The notes below the pieces were generated by a model, which was not told the DNA's origin, did not search any database, and worked only from the letters and a program-made list of their open reading frames with translations. From positions 34,358,537 through 34,422,536 of the forward strand of contig JAPTHN010000012.1 of NCBI GenBank assembly GCA_026936325.1: 64,000 nt of DNA, given 5' to 3'. Both the position numbers and the translations under genes were made by a program. Below are positions 58,001-64,000 of the stretch, in pieces (position 1 is the first letter of the stretch; each line of letters begins with the position of its first letter). The stretch is from Platynereis dumerilii. Its lineage: Eukaryota > Annelida > Polychaeta > Phyllodocida > Nereididae.

Positions 58001-58137
58001 TCAAAATTAACATCATGCAGCCAATGCTCCTGTAACAACATAAAATCACATTTATTAAAAACATCAGACATGTATTCAGTTTTTAACTTGCCATTAAAAT
58101 GTTTACAATTGTAAGAAGCAATCTTCAAATTAGCCAT
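55093..58137 (-). CDS. LINE ORF2: APE endonuclease and reverse transcriptase
   Basis: This 1014-residue polyprotein nicks genomic DNA and copies the element RNA at the nick (target-primed reverse transcription). Residues 1-240 form an exonuclease-endonuclease-phosphatase domain with the expected landmarks: SYN (Asn10), LLQEHW (Glu37), VYMP (Tyr121), GGDFN (Asp160, Asn162), EIDH (Asp211) and SDH (Asp237-His238). The reverse transcriptase covers about 530-810: DASKAFD (Asp632, motif A), NGVKQGGVLSPTLYSVYIDD (motif B), AYADD (Asp732-Asp733, motif C) and YLGHTI (motif E). The C-terminal part carries no RNase H motif that I can see. All catalytic residues checked are present and the frame is unbroken, so the copy could be competent, though activity is not shown. 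The ATG is the first after the ORF1 stop and precedes the endonuclease directly. Confidence 0.96.
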   Translation of the reverse strand: MANLKIASYNCKHFNGKLKTEYMSDVFNKCDFMLLQEHWLHDVNFDTIFSCLDKDNTVCIQGKSAMPSNVIRQGRPHGGCVILWKSTIKYNVTPIDTMSVRLTCVKISVRENNEFLLFNVYMPCDDRGRHGNVSEFQDILAEIAVIMHQYNIDNVIIGGDFNTSFDRQTPQSDELLNFCNSEELTPCCKLSCSKVDYTFECLHTGSRTEIDHVLLSDNLAGSVVDYFTLDDVDNMSDHLVVLVELNIPCEYFNTRNSDKKNKLKWYKATVHDISSYKKALQSELSKIVFSDDIKTCKNIECDCHFADIEKLHNDIVNACLNASKIIPSSGSSKNVCTNFKAPIAGWNDHCAEKKEAALMWHWIWKDSGRPRSGFVCDMRKRSRLQYHYAIRKCQKESNVLKSQKMTECMMSSNVQGYWKEVRKIKGHAKKIPGMVDNVSGDKNISEVFASKFSALYNCVGYDNSAMKVITGKVNANLKQKCLDVSLFEQVELSAAIKNISLGKSDGNAGVYSDHIVHGEECLLPYLIILFNSMIIHGYSPNQMNVGTMIPIPKGKRPNISLSENFRGICLQSMFCKVLDHMIFSREKDTLVTSDLQFGFKPKLSSSLATAAVTETVDYYLDRGGSVYALALDASKAFDRVEYVMLFNHLINRGVNPFYIRILLNMYIKQQVKVSFNNTESNYFGVTNGVKQGGVLSPTLYSVYIDDMLKKLEQSGYGCHVGEVFTGSVAYADDLILLSPTLSGLNSMIKICESYAKDHNIIFNGKKSKLMRFSKNLCESYADVCVCDQKVDKVQKMEYLGHTIFADRSNSMIGTIVNDFNVKINTMLGTFNHLSSCIKNDLLDKYCTSFYGSNVSALYDNDMKDLCISQRKAIRRVWNLPWRAHSDLLPHISGYMPVDVILDKRFLNFYISGCHSLNPVLKFIFSNALFCYGRTSRNLNYICYKYGIERLDSSQFNNINSFSSIIADKWKDSCLSENVRVASQIKEVVVMRDSFDPWLLERHECQAIIDFLSQM

Positions 58138-58217
58138 GTCAATATTGTTAAAAAAGTCTTTAAAAATAGTCCTTATAAAAGTTCTTTAAAAATTTATAAC
58201 AAGAAGTAGTCCACTGG

Positions 58218-59570
58218 TTAATTGTATTCAGAATACTCTCTCACACGGATACCAAAGGGCCACATATTTGGAGACATGACCATTGACGCTTGTGATTCCT
58301 CGACAGATAATACAAATGACTTCTTCTTGGCGTTTGGATGTGATCGCACATATAAGTCAGACACTGATACGCCGTAGTCAATGAGATGATCATATAAATC
58401 ATCAACTGTGTACCGTTTGAACACATTGTAGATAAAATATTGTTTCTGACACGACCTCTTCTGTTGTCGATTTGCACGTTGAAACTGGGATCTTGGTGTA
58501 ATGAACCCTTCTTCATCTGTCCGTGATCGAATATGTGCTGACGAACGGGATGGTGGATCACTTCTCTGTTGACGATCTAGGCGTGGCCACTGACCAAGGC
58601 CTAAATGACCATTACCAGATACCTTCGTATATCTCTGCTCCATACTCGACACTGCAACCTCTCCCCTTGGTTGACCCAGATATTTGGGACGTAGATGTGT
58701 CTGGAAATTTCCTTCTGAGTTACCATCTCGGTTAGGCATCATCTGCTCTCCAAATGTAGAACGCTTTCTGAAATCACTAGAGCTGGCAACACATGCACTT
58801 GAAGCAACATTTTCAACACTGCTTGCATCAAATCGTATGGATACTTCAGGCTGATCTGTTTGTGCGGCAGAGCTTTGACTATTGACAGCAACCTTCTTTA
58901 CTGTAGAATTATCATCTGACTTGTCATTTGCGGCCTTCTCTGAGATTGCATGAATCAATTTAAGTTGACTGTTAATTTCACCCTTATTTTTATCATCAGC
59001 TTCTTTTAATTCAGTAATGTCAATATTGTTTTGACTCACACTAGACTCAAGGAGTTCGAATTTCTTCTCTAAACTGTGTAGTCTCTTCACAATTGACAGT
59101 TCATTGAGTTCTTCTGGCTTGTGTCTGGGGAGTACATTCAAATTCACAGCAACGAACACAATGTCTTTATTTTGTTTTCTATCAATGTCAGCAAAACCCT
59201 CAAGGATGTCAGCAACATTAGCCTCAGCCTGCGACCTTGAACTTGTGGTTCTCCTCTGTTTATAGTCTTTCAACACACCAGGTGTAACATTTTGCCATAA
59301 CAGACGTTTGGCCTCTTCAATCTGTTCCTCTGTAAAAGACGTCAGAATGATTCTTTTTACATTCTCAGGAGCACTCGAGTTGCAATAGTAGCTAATGTAA
59401 CACAGCAGTTCAGAAACGACGAACTTCTTGTCAGAATAGTCAATGGGTTCTTCTGATACACCAGGCACGGGAACATGGTCATCATCACCTACCAGGGGGC
59501 CATTATTAATGTTTTCTTGTTCGTTGGTCTCTGTTGGGACAGAATCAGGCGAGTCCTCAACCCCATTCAT
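58218..59570 (-). CDS. LINE ORF1: nucleic-acid-binding protein
   Basis: 450 residues, upstream of ORF2 with an 80-bp gap. In the LINE family such proteins coat the RNA and form the ribonucleoprotein. Visible parts: an acidic start (1-47); a helical block at about 48-100 (KFVVSELLCYISYYC ... EEQIEEAKRLLW) of a kind I associate with ORF1-like proteins of marine-invertebrate LINEs; a likely coiled coil at about 158-215 with heptad Leu/Ile (RLHSLEKKFELLESSV); a Ser/Gln/Arg-rich linker (about 225-370); and a C-terminal block of about 75 residues (YFIYNVFKRYTVDDLYDHLI ...) that could be RRM-like. No CCHC zinc knuckle is seen. The ATG follows the leader closely and gives the longest frame. The general role is well supported by position; the domain names are inference. 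Confidence 0.85.
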   Translation of the reverse strand: MNGVEDSPDSVPTETNEQENINNGPLVGDDDHVPVPGVSEEPIDYSDKKFVVSELLCYISYYCNSSAPENVKRIILTSFTEEQIEEAKRLLWQNVTPGVLKDYKQRRTTSSRSQAEANVADILEGFADIDRKQNKDIVFVAVNLNVLPRHKPEELNELSIVKRLHSLEKKFELLESSVSQNNIDITELKEADDKNKGEINSQLKLIHAISEKAANDKSDDNSTVKKVAVNSQSSAAQTDQPEVSIRFDASSVENVASSACVASSSDFRKRSTFGEQMMPNRDGNSEGNFQTHLRPKYLGQPRGEVAVSSMEQRYTKVSGNGHLGLGQWPRLDRQQRSDPPSRSSAHIRSRTDEEGFITPRSQFQRANRQQKRSCQKQYFIYNVFKRYTVDDLYDHLIDYGVSVSDLYVRSHPNAKKKSFVLSVEESQASMVMSPNMWPFGIRVREYSEYN

Positions 59571-60162
59571 GTTTTGACAGCTGCCACGTCACGAAGTGGT
59601 GAGCGATAATATGAACACTAGGAACTACGGGAGCGAAAAAACCAACTTCTAGAAGGCTTCAGTCACAATTTACCACTAGAATGTCTCCCGGTTACACAGT
59701 TAGTACTCTGATGTAGAAATTCAACTTCTGTAGTCACTAACAACACTCAAAAGTCACCATAAATCATTTTTCATGCACAGCATCGTTTTTTGCGTCCGAC
59801 ATCAACCAGTGGCGCCCTCTTCTTGTTGTTGTTGTAATTGGTTGTCCTGAGTCTTTTTTAGACATTTTTGAAGAAAAAAATTTTTGGTCCAAAATGGCCA
59901 TGTAACGCAAATTGTACGACCTTGTGACATGCGACCAGTGACAAACTTTCTAATCACCATCCATGTGCTGAACAAACTTTGTTTTCAGTGTCAAGTGGGA
60001 AACAAACTTTTTTTCACCATAAATCCATAACCACCCCCCCCACCCAACATCATCTGGTCTCATAAATAACAAGATACTAGGTACACATGGTGTGGAGCAT
60101 AATCAGACACCTTTTAATGCCAATCAAGAGTGAAATGCAGTGATTTTGTTTATGTGCTGCCA

Positions 60163-61428
60163 TAATATGGGGTGAATCGGGACAGAATTGGCTGTTTTTC
60201 TGTCATAGCATGGAGAAAAATCAATTTAGAAATCAAAATTTGATCTCAAATTGTGTCTGGGCTCACAGTCTAAGTAACCCTAGAAGCTTGAAATGTTATC
60301 TTAAATTCCCAATGCTCAAGGCCCAGAAAACCACTGTCCCAATTCACCCCTCACTTTGGGGTGAATCGGGACAGAGACTAATCTAAATAACTAGTGCTTC
60401 CTATCCTGTTTTATTGATTTATACTTATGAATAAACTTTAGAAAACATGTTTAGCACCCCAAAAAGTCACTCTTAATAAAATTTTAGTTTTACTTTGTGT
60501 AAAATATTGAGTTTTTAACAAAATGTAATAAATCACTGTAAATAGACAAAAATGCACTTTTCTGCTAATTTTACAAATGATGAATAAACTTGGACTAAAT
60601 CCACAACAAATGATGTCAATTTCAACAATTCAAACCCAAAATCCATGAAAATGACCTGGATTGAAAATTAGTAAGGATTTTTGGGCCAGCTCTGTAACCC
60701 TGCCTTTCCCTTGGCTCCGGACCCAGGACTAAACAGACAAAATATCACATCTCAGCAACTCTTTTGGTTTCTTAAAACTGTTTGAATCAATTTGGTTTAT
60801 AAAATCTTTATTTTGCTGCCTTTATTTGATGTTATATCACATCACTTTTTATCAGGTTCCAAAAGTGCATATTTATCACAATTTTGACACTTCCATAGCA
60901 TTTCTACAAGATAAAAATAATTTTGCAGCATGGTAGTACCCGGTCCAACAATATTTTTATGAAATTCTATCACTGATTTCGTTTTTGGGTTATAACTGGG
61001 GTTATTACTTGGGCCGAAAATGTCACTAAAATAACTCTGAAACTGAAAGTGCGTTAGTACTTGTTGAATATAGTCAGTGCAAATGTACCTAAGTTTATGA
61101 TTTTTTCCATAATTTGCCATAAATATATACTTGAAGTTTTGTGAAATTTTTGTGTCTGTATCTTTTATAGTTTTTGTAATAATAGCAAAGTTTTGACCAG
61201 CTTGCGAAAATGTAAATTCTGCAGGGCAATGTTTAAGGTGCTGCAGCTTCTTGCCATCTGCTGGTAGAATTATGAAAATTCAGTTGAATTATGATCGGAG
61301 TGTATACTAAAATCGTGCAAACAATCAAGTCCTTGCAACAAGTAGAAGTTGTTGTTTTTTGAAGATAAAAATTATTTCCTTTCTTGTCCCGATTCACCCC
61401 ATGCAGTGTTCCTATTCACCCAATATTA
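60163..61428. mobile_element. TIR element with repeated GGGGTGAATCGGGACA words
   Basis: TAATATGGGGTGAATCGGGA at the left and CCTATTCACCCAATATTA at the right are inverted. The word is doubled at the right (GTCCCGATTCACCCC at 61386-61400, CCTATTCACCC at 61411-61421), and an inverted pair sits inside at 60340-60375. The paralogous site at about 43135 runs through without it. The 92-codon ORF on the minus strand (60842-61120) begins MANYGKNHKLRYICTDYIQQ and resembles nothing I know. The target duplication is not clear. Confidence 0.7.
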
Positions 61429-61879
61429 CTGTATATACTTCCAAAAATTTATAAAGACATAACATTTGTAAAGATATGTAATAACATGATTCACCAAAGA
61501 GACCCGTAGATATTACACTGCTTGGTTTAAAGCAATTGGAAAATTCTGTTCACTTCTGTTGTGTTATCAAGTAATTTGGGGGCGTTCATTTTCACATTGG
61601 TATTGAAAAAAAAAATTGTTTAATTCCAGATGTTGCACAGGGTAATCATATTATTGTACTTTATATAACTATTCAGAAAAGATTTAGAAAATATCCTTTG
61701 TGAACCAATTTATGGATTTTTCAAAGTAACATTTTAACAGGTTTGCAATTTCAAGAGTTATATAGTACAATGTTTCCCTTTTGTAATCATGATATATGAT
61801 GAAATTGGAAAATATCATGGCCAAAATACTTTTAGACTCAAACAAATGCCTGCAGCCCTACACACAAAAGCTTTTTGAA

Positions 61880-62050
61880 ATACAACATTACAGGCATTGT
61901 TTTCATGGCAAACATCCATCTGGAGTAACTTGTATGTCTGGACCGGAGCAGATAGATGTTTGTTCTAAGCCATCATCCTTGCTTAGGAGAGGCCTGGGAC
62001 CCTGGGAACTATATCTTTGTAAACAATAACAGTTACTGTTGTGTAGGAAA
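61880..62050 (+). repeat. Dispersed module c
   Basis: CATGGCAAACATCCATCTGG, GGCCTGGGACCCTGGGAACT and ATCTTTGTAAACAATAACAG. Mirror of 32630-32830. Confidence 0.8.
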
Positions 62051-62785
62051 ATGGAGGATTAGAATACCATCTCTGACGTTGAATGATATTTGGGAACAAC
62101 TTCATAAACTAGGAAATATTTTATTTTTAAAAAGAGAAAGATTACAAGTATAAGAAGAAAGATAACGACAATCTCCTACAATGTTGACTTCGTCTGAGAA
62201 CAATGACTACTTCAGGAATGGAATATTAGAAGTGTATGTTAAAGAAAAGCATAATGTCCCAAAAGAGCAGGAAGTCATCAAGCAATGTTGACTGATATTT
62301 GAGGCAACTTTGTAAACAAGTGGAATATTTTGGAAAAAATAGGAGAAAGCAATAAGTTTCTGCTAAGTCAGGATATGGAGTTTTTCTCTGTAGGCAAAGG
62401 ATGAAAAAGTGAACATAATATTTTTTGATTGGTAACCTTACTCTTGTCAACAATGACTAGTTGGAATAAGATTGTATTTTTGTCATTAAAGGAGAAATAT
62501 ACCAAAAATGGAGAGGCATAAATATATCTACTGATGTTGACTGTGTGTTATTTGAGAACAAGCTGTAAACAAGCTATACATATATATAAGTCTGATTGTC
62601 TGAATGTGGGATGTGCCACATACAGAATGTTGAATCTAGTGTTTCTTCTATCAGACAGAAAATGACAGTTATATTAAAATTCATGTCTACAGTACATGTG
62701 AATAAGAAACACTGTATGACTACATTTTCCATGCGTGTAGGTTTTTTCTTGTAAGCTGTTGACCTGAAGCGGTTGGTGTACAGTA

Positions 62786-62904
62786 CAACCATCTTAAAAT
62801 GGCTCAACATAGTGATCCGTAGTGATCCAGAGCGGTCTGGATAAAGAGTGATCTGTAGTGATCTGAGATGATATAACTCTATCTGTAGTGATCTACAGAA
62901 CAAC
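62786..62904 (+). repeat. Short imperfect tandem repeat
   Basis: GTAGTGATC-type words recur about six times (AGTGATCCGTAGTGATCCAG; GTGATCTGTAGTGATCTGAG). It lies just outside the right palindrome arm. Confidence 0.7.
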
Positions 62905-64000
62905 CCAATAAATTTTCCGAGCTGAAGCTCTCATTTGCACTCACTTAGACACCTCAGCACATCCACTACTTTTCTCTCACTTGCATGCTCTTTCCCTATT
63001 GAGCAAACAAACAAGCATGCAACTGGCTGGTGTCTCCATCTATTGCAATATGATGCAATTACCTGATTCAACTATGCTATTCTTTATAAATGCAAAAAAG
63101 TATTTCTTAACAAAAGCATCTATAAATTGTTTTAATAGTAAAAAAAAAGTATTTTATTTACTTTTGAGGCATTGCAGGTCCCTCCTGGAGTAATTTAATC
63201 AAAAAAGCTCCCTTAACACTAAAAAAACGAAGTTGTTTATTTGAAGTCTTCATAATATGTTATGTTGTCATCAATATAACTACAATGCCTATTTTCCAAA
63301 TCAATTTCAGTTAATTATTCATTTAGTAAAACATATATTTGATTGAAGCACTCCAAGGATACACCATTTGATTGTGATTTGACCTCACCGCCGCCATTTG
63401 CTTTTTTCACACCTTTTGACGCAAATCAAAACATCATAATTTACATACAAATACTGGCCTTATCGTTAAAGATAAAGCATTTCTACTTACACCAGTGTAT
63501 TCAGCAACTTCTAAATGATATATCTACGTTTTTAAATTATGTTTCTAGCCTTATTTTAACCATAACAAGAGACGTTTCTGTTTTAACCTTTTTTTGGTCA
63601 AATCGGCGCTTTGACGGAAATCGGAAAACAATGCTTAGTCCACAAGCTTATCTTAATTCTAAAAAGTGTGATTTTAATGAATTAGTGAATTGAAATTGAT
63701 CACTTTCATAATTTACATTTGTTCAAAAATACATGGCATGTTGATTTTAGTTTATTTTCGTTTATTTATTAAATTGAAAAGTGTGCATACAAACATTGTG
63801 TATTAAACACAAATTGTTATAAAAAATCTATAAATCAATGTTTCTTGTGCAGGCTCTTCTAACTTTCTAATACTATATTATGATTTTATCTAACGAAAAA
63901 TATTCTTAGCTGAACGAAATAACCATTTCTATACTTGCAATAAATTTATATTCTATTTAATTTTTAGTAATCTGCCCTGCCCAGCTTTGATATGTATTTT
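62905..64000. other. Unassigned AT-rich flank
   Basis: No repeat module or element end from the rest of the window occurs here. The 116-codon ORF at 63343-63693 has no recognised motif, an AT-biased composition and no neighbours; I would not call it a gene without transcript evidence. Confidence 0.4.

Larger units (their letters stand above)
54990..59856 (-). mobile_element. Non-LTR retrotransposon (LINE), about 4.9 kb, apparently full length
   Basis: It has a 5' leader of about 290 bp, ORF1 (450 codons), an 80-bp gap, ORF2 (1014 codons) and a 3' UTR of about 100 bp with an AATAAA signal. Both ORFs are open from start to stop. The limits were set by comparing the host TIR element with its LINE-free copy: homology stops at GTCTAAA (59857-59863) and resumes near 54985. 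About 20 bp of target may have been lost; no clean target duplication was found. The endonuclease-then-RT layout and separate ORF1 place it in the APE-type LINEs, Jockey/CR1/L2-like. The exact clade needs a tree. Confidence 0.92.
53536..59936 (-). mobile_element. TIR DNA transposon, GGTCGCRTGTC family, copy 2 (carries a LINE)
   Basis: The ends GGTCGTGTGTCGTGATGTCG and ACCTTGTGACATGCGACC are inverted, and AGTG flanks both sides (53532-53535, 59937-59940). The paralogous spacer site at about 42533-42545 (GTGAACAAGTGACAAGC) is empty. Read on the minus strand it is collinear with copy 1 from its first base, except for the LINE inserted about 79 bp in. Without the LINE it is about 1.53 kb, close to copy 1. 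Over one 198-base block I count 40 differences from copy 1 (80 percent identity). Confidence 0.88.
44880..62785 (-). repeat. Right arm of the giant palindrome
   Basis: Its blocks mirror 31935-41900 in reverse order. The raw length is 17.9 kb. Subtracting the SINE at 45050, the MITE at 48873, the two TIR elements at 51832 and 53536 and the element at 60163 (about 9.7 kb in all) leaves about 8.2 kb, the same as the left arm. By eye most blocks are 75-85 percent alike, so the duplication is old. Confidence 0.85.

Noticed and set aside
63343-63693. 116-codon ORF near the right edge.
   Set aside because: No motif, no supporting neighbours, AT-biased residues; cannot be told from chance in this composition.

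Overview
This is AT-rich, animal-type nuclear DNA with no recognisable host gene. The only convincing coding sequence is a LINE retrotransposon (two long ORFs on the minus strand, 55093-59570). The tRNA-headed SINEs with tetranucleotide tails, the TIR elements with TA, TAA, 4-bp, 5-bp, 8-bp and 9-bp target duplications, and a SINE-like tail ending in (CTCA)n suggest a marine invertebrate, perhaps a mollusc or another lophotrochozoan. The sequence alone does not fix the phylum. Identity values below are estimates by eye unless called a hand count.

Region 1 (1-20 kb) is a degenerate tandem duplication. A unit of about 3-5 kb appears about three times (roughly 1730-7340, 11925-15165 and 15166-19970). 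A large 56-bp minisatellite (about 7360-11690, roughly 50 units) fills the junction between the first two copies. A mariner-type TIR element is inserted in the array with a clean TA duplication. Other insertions are a 671-bp TIR element with a GC-rich core (1054-1724), a hAT-type MITE (4214-4437), a PIF/Harbinger-type MITE (4901-5095), a Tc1/mariner-like foldback element (5300-6527), a 367-bp element with a 9-bp duplication (12733-13099) and a 986-bp foldback element (15194-16179).

Region 2 (20-28 kb) is built around a long inverted repeat with arms of about 1.47 kb (21828-23312 and 25517-26973). A SINE with a GATA-repeat tail lies in the spacer. A 145-bp near-perfect palindrome and a 31-bp satellite lie outside the right arm, and the same satellite lies outside the left arm.

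Region 3 (28.6-62.8 kb) is a very large imperfect palindrome. The left arm (about 31.9-41.9 kb) is matched module by module, in reverse order, by the right arm (about 44.9-62.8 kb). After the identified insertions are subtracted, both arms come to about 8.2 kb. Because the arms are paralogous, each often shows the empty site of an insertion in the other. This dates and delimits several MITEs and a SINE. The right arm holds two oppositely oriented copies of an unfamiliar TIR element family (4-bp duplications, ends GGTCGCRTGTC). One copy carries the apparently intact LINE, so the nesting is palindrome arm, then TIR element, then LINE.

The last 1.2 kb (62.8-64 kb) shows nothing recognisable. Most short ORFs in the window fall inside repeats and I treat them as chance.
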